Below, one piece after another: positions 38,694-46,949 of a stretch of 64,000 nucleotides of DNA (within the stretch, counting starts at the first letter, position 1; each line of letters begins with the position of its first letter). Made by a program: the position numbers and the translations under genes. This stretch comes from Acidaminococcus sp. GTDB taxonomy: Bacteria > Bacillota > Negativicutes > Acidaminococcales > Acidaminococcaceae. The stretch is taken from NCBI GenBank assembly GCA_022482815.1, contig JAKVOM010000001.1, positions 310,001 to 374,000 of the forward strand, in the 5' to 3' direction. The notes under the pieces are model-generated. The model had not been told where the DNA came from. It worked only from the letters and a program-made list of their open reading frames with translations, and did no database searches.

Positions 38694-39605
38694 ATGCGTC
38701 TTGTTACCCTGAAAATTTTTGGTCTGGAAGTCGCAGGCACCAAAGCCAAAAATGGTGTTGTTACCATCAGCACCTTGAACGAAGCCCTGAACACCAAGTA
38801 TCCGCTGGATATGATGGCACTGATTCAGGCCCAGGCCATTCCTGAAATCACGAAGTGGTATAACGCAGGCGGCAAAGAAAAACTCGATACCCTGGATGCC
38901 GTCCCGTATGAAAAATGCGTCTATGGTCCGCTCTACCGCAATCCGAAACGGATTTTTGGTATCGGCCTGAACTATTCCGATCACGCCGGTGATATCGGCA
39001 CGCCGCCTCCTGTCGGCTTCCCCGGCAGCTTCTTCAAGATGGCGGATACGCTGATCGGCCCGGGCGACACCATTTATCTGCCCAAGCTGAAAGAAGCCCA
39101 GAAGACGACAGCAGAAGCAGAACTCGGCATCATCCTTGGCAAAGACTGCCGCGATGTATCTGAAGAAAATTGGCAGGACGCCATTGTCGGCTACACCACG
39201 ATTCTTGATATGACGGAAGAATCCATCCTGAAAGGGAATGATTACCTGAAAGGAAATCCCCGTTACCTCACCATCGTGAAAAACTTCCCGACTTTCTTCT
39301 CCTTCGGCCCGGAACTGGTAACGCCGGACGAAGTGCCGGATGTACTGAAACTGGAAATTCAAAGTGTCCATAACGGTGAGGTTCATGCCAAAAATACCGT
39401 TGATCATATGACCCACAAACCGGCTCGTCTGATTTCGCTGCACAGCAGCATCCAGGGCTGGTATGCCGGGGATGTGCTCTCTACCGGTACACCGCGTGCC
39501 TTCCATATCCAGGAAGGCGACATTGCCGAATGCCGCATCTACGGCCCGAACGGCTTTGCCATGGAACCGCTGAAAAACCCCGTTATCGATTTGAAAAAGC
39601 ATTGA
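38694..39605 (+). CDS. Fumarylacetoacetate hydrolase (FAH) family protein
   Basis: A 303-residue FAH-fold protein. Metal ligands expected in the family are visible as Glu141 and Glu143 (TAEAELGIILGK) and Asp172 (ILDMT). Family members hydrolyse or hydrate/decarboxylate acylpyruvates and related 2-oxoacids. Other family blocks are IFGIGLNYSDHAGD and GDVLSTGTPRAF, where GTP replaces the common GTPxG. It follows the aminotransferase by 36 bp with a GAGGAGG site, so it probably acts on a 2-oxoacid made from an amino acid. The precise reaction is not assignable. Confidence 0.87.
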   Translation: MRLVTLKIFGLEVAGTKAKNGVVTISTLNEALNTKYPLDMMALIQAQAIPEITKWYNAGGKEKLDTLDAVPYEKCVYGPLYRNPKRIFGIGLNYSDHAGDIGTPPPVGFPGSFFKMADTLIGPGDTIYLPKLKEAQKTTAEAELGIILGKDCRDVSEENWQDAIVGYTTILDMTEESILKGNDYLKGNPRYLTIVKNFPTFFSFGPELVTPDEVPDVLKLEIQSVHNGEVHAKNTVDHMTHKPARLISLHSSIQGWYAGDVLSTGTPRAFHIQEGDIAECRIYGPNGFAMEPLKNPVIDLKKH

Positions 39606-39626
39606 TTCAGTAAGGAGGAATTGATC

Positions 39627-40421
39627 ATGGATTTAGGATTAAAAGGTAAAGTTGCTCTCGTTCTTTCTTCTGCTTCCGGTATCGGTAAAGGTATTGCCAC
39701 TGAATTTGCCCGTGAAGGCGCTACCGTAGCTATTGCCACGGCTCCGGCTTTCATGAAGGATCTGGAACAGGCTCAGGCTGATATTGAGAAAGAAACAGGC
39801 AATCGTCCTTATATTTTCACTTATGACGTCAAAGACCCCGAAAGCATCACAAAGATGGTAAACGAAGTCGGTACCAAGTTGGGCGGTATCTACGCACTCG
39901 TAAACCACTGCCCGGGTCCGAAAGCCGGTCATTTTGAAGATCTGACCGAAGCAGACTGGGCTGATGGCTACGAAAAGTGCCTGCACAGCTACACCTTCTC
40001 CATCCGTGCTGCACTGCCGTTCATGAAGAAGGCCGGCGAAGGCAGAATCCTCAACAGCACTTCTTCCTCCATCAAACAAGCCCTGGATAACTTGATTCTG
40101 TCCAACACTTTCCGTATGGGTGTGGTCGGCATGAGCAAGACCCTCGCCCGCGAACTGGGGCAGTATGGTATTCTGGTCAACGTCATGGGGCCGGGCCGCA
40201 TCTATACGGCACGCATTAAGTACCTGAACGGAATCCGCGGTTCCAAGCTCGGAATTTCCGAAGAAGAATACACCAAACGCGACAGCGCCAGCTTCCCGCA
40301 AAAGCGCTATCAGCAAGTTGACGAATATGGCCGCATGGCAGTATTCCTCTGCTCTGCCGCCAATACGGCTGTCACCGGACAGCATCTCCTCTGCGACGGT
40401 GCTATGACCCAGGCTTACTAA
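39627..40421 (+). CDS. Atypical SDR-family oxidoreductase lacking Tyr-xxx-Lys
   Basis: A 264-residue Rossmann-fold protein. The dinucleotide loop reads SSASGIGKG (14-22) in place of TGxxxGIG. The catalytic serine region, ILNSTSSSIKQ, is present, but the usual YxxxK is replaced by Ser159-x3-Arg163 (LSNTFRMGVVGM). This matches the divergent FabG-like SDR subgroup that lacks a perfect catalytic tetrad. It is last in the unit with the aminotransferase and FAH-family genes, 21 bp after the latter. The ATG at 39627 follows TAAGGAGG; an in-frame TTG at 39621 is less likely. Whether it is an oxidoreductase at all is open. Confidence 0.85.
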   Translation: MDLGLKGKVALVLSSASGIGKGIATEFAREGATVAIATAPAFMKDLEQAQADIEKETGNRPYIFTYDVKDPESITKMVNEVGTKLGGIYALVNHCPGPKAGHFEDLTEADWADGYEKCLHSYTFSIRAALPFMKKAGEGRILNSTSSSIKQALDNLILSNTFRMGVVGMSKTLARELGQYGILVNVMGPGRIYTARIKYLNGIRGSKLGISEEEYTKRDSASFPQKRYQQVDEYGRMAVFLCSAANTAVTGQHLLCDGAMTQAY

Positions 40422-40497
40422 GCTTTCCATCTTCCCAGCTTAAAAGAATGCCGGACTCCCTCAAGCATCTTAAGCGGTATTCTTTTAAGTTAAATTA

Positions 40498-40545
40498 AAA
40501 AAGGCTGTGAAACAATGACTGCACGTTGTTTCACAGCCCTTTTTG
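40498..40545. terminator. Terminator after the SDR gene, GGCTGTGAA class
   Basis: A stem AAAAAGGCTGTGAAACAA with its complement TTGTTTCACAGCCCTTTTT, ending in a T-run. It closes the aminotransferase-FAH-SDR unit. Confidence 0.85.
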
Positions 40546-40734
40546 CTCGCCGGTCGCTGGCCGCGGGTCGCCCGTGGAAAAAAAATGACCTTTCATTAAA
40601 CCAAACCGTCAGATTGGGTATTCCTTTGGGACCTCCTTCCACGCAGTCGGAAGGAGGATGCCACGAAGTGGCGGAAGATAGTACCGATTCAATGCTAAAT
40701 GCCATAAACAAAAGGCTAAAAGCGCCTTTTTAAA

Positions 40735-40778
40735 ATAAAACCTGAAATTTAGGTTAACTGCTAAATTTCAGGTTTTAT
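40735..40778. repeat. 17-bp perfect stem-loop, repeated inverted at 63855
   Basis: ATAAAACCTGAAATTTA pairs exactly with its complement across a 10-nt loop GGTTAACTGC. The copy at 63855-63896 has the same stem and the reverse-complement loop with one change. Confidence 0.88.
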
Positions 40779-40980
40779 ATCATATTTCACTTGAATCAAA
40801 AGTTTAACACACTGCTGCAGACGAGGCTATATGCCAGAGGCCAAAAGCTAAAAGCGCTTTTTTTACAGCCTTTTTTTCGAAGGTTCATGGTCGTCGAAAG
40901 ATGATAAATTCTAAAGTTGGATTTACCTTCTTACTATACTTACTTTATATTTCACTCAGACATGTTTCCACAGTGGTCTA

Positions 40981-42324
40981 TCACTGACGATACTTAAGCA
41001 GCGGCGCAACGCGTTTGCGCAGTAGAACCCAGCCAACAGCAAAAGCACCAACCGCGTAAATTGCACCCAGGCCAGCCGCTGTCCAGATATTGGCAATAGC
41101 CATCATAGGGACAACTGCGGGGAAGTACGTGGAAGTCAGAAGTGCCGTAGTCCCATTATGCACGCCATGGGCCTCCATAGCAACACTCTGGGCATCCGGG
41201 TCCATAGCACGAACGAGGGCAAGCCCGGTAGCACTTGTTCCCGTTCCCATCCCATAGGCACACATTGCCTTTTCGTACCAGTCTTGTTCACTCGTATGTT
41301 TGGCATAAAAAATGCAGTACCAGGCCGTAAATAGAATCATGATGATACTGTAAATGGCAATCGGCATTGCATGGGTAGCTACGAAAGTCAAGTTCATCGT
41401 TGCCACAGCAGCCATGACGACAATATCAAGGGACATACCGGATATCGCTGAAATGGTCTTTCTATCAACTAAATCACCCAGCCCGAGTTTGCGCATAACC
41501 GGCCACATAATAATTGCGCCAACCACTCCATTAATAATACGTGGAAATGTCTTAAAGAAAGGATTTACATAAGCTCCCAAAAATTTAAATACACCGCTGC
41601 CGAGCAACATAGCAGTCATCAGGAAAGCAAATTGCAGGAGCAGGTTATTCATGGAGTCATTCATAACACGAGCCATACCAATAGGAAACCGTTTTTCCGG
41701 CGGCAGAATCGCCTTCCCCACGCCGATTCTCGCTCCATCATTAGCCTTGATATGGGCGGTCCAGCCGCGCCTTGCGCCGTAGTTAATAAGGATGATACCG
41801 CCGATGATAGCTGCTAAAAGTCCAATAGTCGATAATACGATACCCATATCCATCATGCCCGGGACACCGAGACGATCATAAATCTTACCAACGGCTGTCG
41901 CATTCCCATGCCCACCAAGGAAAGCGAAAACACCCATGGTTCCCCATTCCTTAGGCAAGTCGGTCCAAAAAATGTTCAACACGGCACCTACGGCAACGCC
42001 AAGTGCCAGTTGAGCCCCTTTCAAGCTTGTAGCCAGGCAGCAATAATCAAGATAGTTGGCGATCTTGTCCTTGTTGATAGTGACACCAAAAACCAAGCAG
42101 GTCAGAATCAAGTTAATCAGATTTCCTGACAAGGAAGAATAGCTTTTGGGGATAGGGACCAAATTCAGTACCTGAGGTCCCATAATCAGAGCCAGGATAC
42201 CGCCAATCATAGAAGCTGGAATAAAAAACTTCTGAAAAGGTTTAAAAATTTCACGCAGGGCAAGTCCGACTAAAAGAAAAACACTCATGACACCCATATC
42301 CGTAAATAACGATGCGATTGACAT
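40981..42324 (-). CDS. GltS-type sodium:carboxylate symporter 1
   Basis: A 447-residue membrane protein of the glutamate:Na+ symporter (ESS) family with about 12 hydrophobic segments in two inverted halves. Family marks are PASMIGGILALIMGPQVL near 36-53, FLGGHGNATAVGKIYD near 135 and GTGTSATGLALVRAMDP near 360. Family members import glutamate and other carboxylates with sodium. It lies 11 bp after the UroD-family gene and is probably co-transcribed with it. The ATG at 42324 follows AGGAGG. Glutamate is possible, but pairing with the UroD-family protein points to a different cargo. Confidence 0.85.
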   Translation of the reverse strand: MSIASLFTDMGVMSVFLLVGLALREIFKPFQKFFIPASMIGGILALIMGPQVLNLVPIPKSYSSLSGNLINLILTCLVFGVTINKDKIANYLDYCCLATSLKGAQLALGVAVGAVLNIFWTDLPKEWGTMGVFAFLGGHGNATAVGKIYDRLGVPGMMDMGIVLSTIGLLAAIIGGIILINYGARRGWTAHIKANDGARIGVGKAILPPEKRFPIGMARVMNDSMNNLLLQFAFLMTAMLLGSGVFKFLGAYVNPFFKTFPRIINGVVGAIIMWPVMRKLGLGDLVDRKTISAISGMSLDIVVMAAVATMNLTFVATHAMPIAIYSIIMILFTAWYCIFYAKHTSEQDWYEKAMCAYGMGTGTSATGLALVRAMDPDAQSVAMEAHGVHNGTTALLTSTYFPAVVPMMAIANIWTAAGLGAIYAVGAFAVGWVLLRKRVAPLLKYRQ

Positions 42325-42335
42325 ACAGGCACCTC

Positions 42336-43361
42336 CTATTCATCCATAGAAGCACTTTTCAATGCGAGCAGTTCCGATTTCAAGCTATTGATAGGTACTG
42401 TACATTCCGGTGCCAAGAGAAATGGCCGCTGACGGTTGCCGTCGACAGACTTTCTGGCCATATCACCAATTTTTTCTGCGGCATTTGTACCAAATAGATT
42501 CTCATTAACACCGCCCATAGCCGCGATTTTACCCAGCCAGGATTCACTGCCTATAATGGGCGGATTACCAGGAGCGGTTTCAGCCCAATGCAGGGCATTG
42601 ATGGGATAATCAACAAACCGTTTCGGATTCCCGTAAATCCCGCAGGTGTGTAGGATGCAGGGCCTGCCATTCAGTGCTTCTAGCACGATTTTGTCATAGG
42701 GTACGACAAATTCCTTCCATTCTTCATACGTAAGGTATCCCTCGCGGGCCAGCCCCATCTCTGCGAAAAAGATACCATCGGCACCGGCTTCCAAGCATTT
42801 AGTAACATAGTCAGCCAGGGTTACGGCAATATTTTTCAGGGCATGGTGAACTACATCCGGGTGCTCTCTGAAATAAGGGAGCAAGACGCATTTTTCCCGC
42901 GGTGCTTCCCGATAACGACCCGGGCTCTTATCCCCACACAGGTTCAACAATACGGCTATAGGGGCAAATACAGACTGGAAGACTGGCAAATCTGCCGGAA
43001 TCTGTTTCCTGATTAACCGGATAGCCTTCACATGATCTCCGAACCGGCTGTAATCACCAGGATATTCCACCACTTTTTCAAAATCAGAAAGATTATGAAT
43101 GGCATAATCTAATTTTTCCGGCACATTTCCAAGATAATGTTCATAATTGTATTTGTTGCCCCAAACTTCATAGTAATAAACAGCACCGGGATTGACTTTC
43201 ATCCAGTCCCAATCATATTCATTCTGAAACTCGACCATACATTTAGCTATATCTTCCGCTTTCACTTCCATCCCCGGAAAATGGCGGTATGCCGTGACAG
43301 GAGGGCGATCTGGGACTTCACCTTTCATCACACTCATCATTCTCTCCATCTTGTTCCACAC
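42336..43361 (-). CDS. Uroporphyrinogen decarboxylase (URO-D) family protein, methyltransferase-like
   Basis: A 341-residue URO-D superfamily protein. The HTCG motif (CILHTCGIYGNP) near 240 is the zinc site of the MtaA/CmuA-like methyltransferase branch. The N-terminal arginine-rich decarboxylase motif of true HemE is absent, so haem biosynthesis is unlikely. Such proteins transfer methyl groups from methylated substrates or corrinoid proteins, but no corrinoid protein is encoded nearby. It precedes a GltS-type symporter by 11 bp. The start is uncertain: GTG at 43361 follows GGAGG at about 11 nt; ATG at 43349 is an alternative. An ISL3-type copy begins 135 bp upstream and may have displaced the promoter. 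Confidence 0.8.
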   Translation of the reverse strand: MWNKMERMMSVMKGEVPDRPPVTAYRHFPGMEVKAEDIAKCMVEFQNEYDWDWMKVNPGAVYYYEVWGNKYNYEHYLGNVPEKLDYAIHNLSDFEKVVEYPGDYSRFGDHVKAIRLIRKQIPADLPVFQSVFAPIAVLLNLCGDKSPGRYREAPREKCVLLPYFREHPDVVHHALKNIAVTLADYVTKCLEAGADGIFFAEMGLAREGYLTYEEWKEFVVPYDKIVLEALNGRPCILHTCGIYGNPKRFVDYPINALHWAETAPGNPPIIGSESWLGKIAAMGGVNENLFGTNAAEKIGDMARKSVDGNRQRPFLLAPECTVPINSLKSELLALKSASMDE

Positions 43362-43496
43362 AATAACATGCACCTCCATAGTTTTAAAGATTTCTGTGAA
43401 GACCGGCAAAATAAATAAAAGCTTACTTAAAAGAAGTATTTTAATTAATAAAACAGATTATTCTGTATTTTTGTGTTATTCCATATCATAATTTTT

Positions 43497-44955
43497 GGTT
43501 CTTCACGGAAATTTGTGGACTAAAAGACATTTGACTATTGAAAAAGGACATTAACTCCTCCAAAATATAATCGTCGAAACCATACCTTGGGAGGAGAAAA
43601 TGTCCTTTACTAATTACACTATTCAAAATAATGCAGAATGTCAAGATGTCTTTTACAATGTCTTCATGCCGGAAGACCCTTTTGATGACAGCCAGGAGAT
43701 TGTTATTTGCAGTGAAAAGAAATATACCGACTTCCGTTGTCCTAAATGTGGTCAGAAAATGTATTCTTACGAGCCATTTTCCACCTACTTGAAAAGTTTT
43801 CCTGCGTATCCTGAGCATACCAGGATGATCCGCTTTGAAGGGCATCGCTTCCGTTGCTCCTGCTGCCATGCAACCATCACTGAGCCTATTCCCTTTAAAT
43901 ATCCAGGAACTCGCATTACCATGAGAGCTTCTCTCTGGATTGAGACGCTGCTTCGTAATGGAATCCCTGCCAATGCAATTGCCAAGATGTCAGGAATTCA
44001 CTGGAGCACGGTTCGCTATGTCCACAAACAGCTCATGGACGAATCTCTCGATAAATATGAAATGGAATTGGAGCTGACCTCTTACAAGCCCCGTTTCCTG
44101 GCCATCGATGAGTTTGCTATCCATAAGGGACACACCTATGCCACTTGCGTCATGGATTTAGCGACAGGTTATATTCTCTGGGTTGGCAGAGGTCGGGCGA
44201 TAGCTGACTTCGAGCATTTCTTCAAGGAATATGATCAGACAAAGCTGACAGAGGTCAAGGCAGTCGCCATGGATATGAACGCTTCCTACAACAAGCTGGT
44301 ACAAGAACATCTGCCGCAAGCTAAGGTCGTGTATGATCGTTACCACATGCAGGCTCAATTCGGGAAGGAAGTATTAGGTGTAGTAAGACTTGATGAGGCC
44401 AGAATGCATAGGGATAAAGCCAACGACATGCAAGAAGCATTAAAAGACGCAAGTGCTGAAGACAAGCCGGCTTTGAAAGAGCGGATATCCGAGGAAAAGA
44501 AGAACTACCGCACATTGAAGAAAGTCCGCTGGCCGTTACTCACCAATGAAGATAGGCTGAATCCTAAGAGCAAAGAAGCGTTGCAGGCCATCTTTGCAGA
44601 GCACGAGGATCTGGCAATATGTTATTCCATGAAGGAAGAGATGGTAGCCCTCTATGAATTAAGGGACTATGACAAGGCTCTTGCAGGATGGAAGCGCTGG
44701 TTTAAAGCTGCACTAGGCAGCGGGATTCCGGCCCTGGTTAGGTTTGCTAAGATTAAGCTGCCAAGGATAGACGGTCTGGTGAACCATGCCCTGTACCCGA
44801 TAAACACAGGGAAGCTTGAAGGCTTCAACAACAAGATTAAAGTGGCCAAAAGAAGAGCGTACGGATACAGAGATGATGAGTACTTTTTCACGTTAATTCG
44901 CTACCTCTCAATTCCGACCGTAAGGGGTATACTCCCGAAAAAACCGTGAAGAACC
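43497..44955 (+). mobile_element. ISL3-family insertion sequence, copy 3
   Basis: A 1459-bp element with the same termini as the other copies and perfect 8-bp duplications TAATTTTT (43489-43496 and 44956-44963). It inserted in intergenic DNA upstream of the UroD-family gene. By inspection it matches copy 2 base for base in the parts compared. Confidence 0.95.
43600..44949 (+). CDS. ISL3-family transposase (copy 3)
   Basis: A 449-residue transposase identical in protein sequence to copy 2, with intact zinc finger and DDE residues (Asp170, Asp225, Glu407). Presumably active, since two identical copies with intact duplications imply recent movement. Confidence 0.95.
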   Translation: MSFTNYTIQNNAECQDVFYNVFMPEDPFDDSQEIVICSEKKYTDFRCPKCGQKMYSYEPFSTYLKSFPAYPEHTRMIRFEGHRFRCSCCHATITEPIPFKYPGTRITMRASLWIETLLRNGIPANAIAKMSGIHWSTVRYVHKQLMDESLDKYEMELELTSYKPRFLAIDEFAIHKGHTYATCVMDLATGYILWVGRGRAIADFEHFFKEYDQTKLTEVKAVAMDMNASYNKLVQEHLPQAKVVYDRYHMQAQFGKEVLGVVRLDEARMHRDKANDMQEALKDASAEDKPALKERISEEKKNYRTLKKVRWPLLTNEDRLNPKSKEALQAIFAEHEDLAICYSMKEEMVALYELRDYDKALAGWKRWFKAALGSGIPALVRFAKIKLPRIDGLVNHALYPINTGKLEGFNNKIKVAKRRAYGYRDDEYFFTLIRYLSIPTVRGILPKKP

Positions 44956-45382
44956 TAATTTTTGTATCCCAATTCATGATATCGGCTTTCTTTTTTCCCG
45001 TCCAATACTAGGTTTAAATCAGATTGATAGATATCTTCTATACCCTTTCATTAAAATAGGGACCCAATTGCCGTGCTGTTATAACTTTTCAATCTATTGC
45101 AGAAACGTTTCCCCGTCAGCCTCAATTACAAATAGTGCATGAAGCGACGGTTTTCAAACCACAACGCACTCAGATTAAGGATTCAACAAACTCATCATCC
45201 TCATTTACTAAAATTTTGCTGCTCCCACCCTGTATTTTCTGGCGGTAATAACGTGCAGTCATAGCAGAAATCATTTAACTACGTATTATAAGCGAAAAAG
45301 GCTGCTGCACCCGGTAATAAAAACTACCGTATGCAGCAGCCTTTTTCACTTAGGATTGAGAAAGTTAGGGGTGAAACAATCT
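44956..45382. other. Non-coding gap right of IS copy 3
   Basis: About 430 bp without a credible gene. A 34-codon minus-strand frame near 45170-45275 is too short to support. The only clear element is the terminator at 45296-45346. The segment may hold remnants of sequence that once flanked the UroD-family promoter. Confidence 0.5.
45296..45346. terminator. Bidirectional terminator before the aldehyde dehydrogenase stop
   Basis: AAAAAGGCTGCTGCA and its exact complement TGCAGCAGCCTTTTT, with an inner CGGTA/TACCG pair. It closes the minus-strand catabolic unit that begins at 50456. Confidence 0.9.
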
Positions 45383-46819
45383 TTATTCTTCATCCATGCC
45401 AGGCTTGAAGAAATCGCCAAACAGTTCTTCATTGCTGGGCAGATCTTTCGGAATTGGACGAGCTACCCATGTTGTGTTCATATAATGCTTCAGGGTAATA
45501 TTTTCAGATACGATATTGCCGCCCCAGGTACCGCAGCCCATGGAGGAGGTAGGAGGCATACCATTTGTCGGCGAACCTGCGTTACCCTTGTTATTAGGTT
45601 GACGAACCATAATCCGGGATACAGGAGCAGCCAGCCCCAGACGATTGATATGATCGTCGCTGAAGGAATAGATACCGCAGGAGTGGCCTTTACCACCAAC
45701 ATCAAAGATCTTTCTCATCATATCCAGAGCATTTTCAAATTCGCCTTCGTATTTGAAGAGGGCCAGCAGTGTGGTCAGTTTTTCACTGGAGAAGAAGTGA
45801 TCTTTACCGATGTCGTTGATACCGCCGCCTGTTACTGCAATGAACTTACGATCTTCCGGAATTTCAAACCCAGCAGTCAATGCCAGCTTTTGCGGACTGA
45901 TTGCAACGGTATTCGGAAGACGATGACCATTTTCGTCCCACATTACTCTCTTCAGCTTTTCCGCTTCTTCTTCATTTGCAAGATAAGCACCTTCTGCTAC
46001 CAATGCCTTAACAAAATCATCATAAATAGATTCATGAATGACCAGGTTACCATCGCAGGAGCAGCCGGATCCAAAGTCGGAAGTCTTAGAAATTCGAGTG
46101 TTCTCCGCAGCTTCCTTCAGACGTTCCGGAGTATTGCACGTATCATCAATAATAACCGTTGCATTGCCTGCGCCGGAGCCATATGCAGGAGTACCGGAAG
46201 AATATGCCGACTTAACCATTGGACGACCGCCGGTAGCAATAACCAGATCGCATCTTTCCATCAGCGCTTTAGACAAGTTAATGGAAGGATCTTTAATGCC
46301 TTGAATAATATCGGCGGGAGCACCTTCTCTAACCAGCGTTTGACGAATAATATCAATGCACTTGTTGGTTACGTTCTTTGCACGAGGATGCGGAGAGCAA
46401 ATCATAACGTCTCTTGCCTTGATTGCATATACAATCTGACCAGCAGGTGTCAGGCAAGGGTTCGTCGTCGGTACCAGAGAAGCAATGACGCCGGCCGGTT
46501 TTGCATATTTTACAATGCCCTTTTCCGGAATTTCTTCAATAATGCCCACGCTGGGCTGACGCAGACAATCTCTCAGAATTAATTTGATTTTGTTTCTCTT
46601 ATTTCTCTTAGAAATTCTATCACCCAAGTTCGTTTCTGCAACAGCTTCGTCGCAAATCGGGCCCCATACTTTCATGTCGCAGACAGCTGCCGCTACTGCC
46701 TGGCAAAGTCTGTCAACACGAGCCTGATCATAGGTAGCGATGACGTCAAGTGCTTTATGAGCACGTGCTACCATCTCATCAATCATTGCAATCTGTTCAG
46801 GGGTTACTTCCTTAGCCAT
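45383..46819 (-). CDS. CoA-acylating aldehyde dehydrogenase
   Basis: A 478-residue member of the acetylating aldehyde dehydrogenase group (AdhE N-domain, SucD, SauS). It would oxidise an aldehyde to an acyl-CoA with NAD(P) and CoA. Family marks are GVIASLVPTTNPCLTP near 110-125, CSPHPRAKN near 141-149, the probable catalytic Cys253 in DFGSGCSCDGN, and GGKGHSCGIYS near 370. Hydrolytic ALDH features are lacking. It is last in a four-gene unit: Fe-alcohol dehydrogenase, GltS-type symporter, HMG-CoA lyase, and this gene. Together they can turn an alcohol into a CoA ester that is then cleaved. Start follows AAGGAG. Confidence 0.87.
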   Translation of the reverse strand: MAKEVTPEQIAMIDEMVARAHKALDVIATYDQARVDRLCQAVAAAVCDMKVWGPICDEAVAETNLGDRISKRNKRNKIKLILRDCLRQPSVGIIEEIPEKGIVKYAKPAGVIASLVPTTNPCLTPAGQIVYAIKARDVMICSPHPRAKNVTNKCIDIIRQTLVREGAPADIIQGIKDPSINLSKALMERCDLVIATGGRPMVKSAYSSGTPAYGSGAGNATVIIDDTCNTPERLKEAAENTRISKTSDFGSGCSCDGNLVIHESIYDDFVKALVAEGAYLANEEEAEKLKRVMWDENGHRLPNTVAISPQKLALTAGFEIPEDRKFIAVTGGGINDIGKDHFFSSEKLTTLLALFKYEGEFENALDMMRKIFDVGGKGHSCGIYSFSDDHINRLGLAAPVSRIMVRQPNNKGNAGSPTNGMPPTSSMGCGTWGGNIVSENITLKHYMNTTWVARPIPKDLPSNEELFGDFFKPGMDEE

Positions 46820-46949
46820 GATATCAATCTCCTTTTTTAAACATTTAAATAAAATTGTCTAAACATTCTTAACTTTCAATAATAACTCTATACCTTTAGT
46901 TTTTCATTGTCTAATACCAGAATTCTTGAAAATCGATAGAACTTATCTA

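Larger units (their letters stand above)
40422..40980. repeat. Composite intergenic repeat block (related to 63.6-64.0 kb, inverted)
   Basis: No credible gene. The block holds a hairpin at 40439-40490 (CTTAAAAGAATGCCG stem), a GGCTGTGAA-class terminator at 40498-40545, AAAGGCTAAAAGCGCCTTTT at 40711-40730, a perfect 17-bp stem at 40735-40778, and a CTGCTGCAG-containing segment near 40812. Much of 40500-40865 aligns in inverted orientation with 63638-64000. Confidence 0.75.

Noticed and set aside
37479-39602. A 707-codon minus-strand open frame opposite the aminotransferase and FAH-family genes
   Set aside because: It is antisense to two clearly conserved enzymes in GC-rich DNA, has no ribosome site or known domain, and arises from their codon bias.
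39639-40430. A 263-codon minus-strand frame opposite the SDR gene
   Set aside because: Antisense shadow of a conserved gene with no recognisable domain.
40515-40733. Small 72-codon plus-strand frame in the repeat block
   Set aside because: It starts inside a terminator stem, crosses hairpins and lacks a ribosome site.
42336-43361. Annotation as HemE (uroporphyrinogen decarboxylase)
   Set aside because: The N-terminal decarboxylase signature is missing and the HTCG zinc motif is present; no haem genes are nearby.
45356-46582. A 408-codon plus-strand frame opposite the aldehyde dehydrogenase
   Set aside because: Low-complexity composition and overlap with a conserved enzyme; no start signal.
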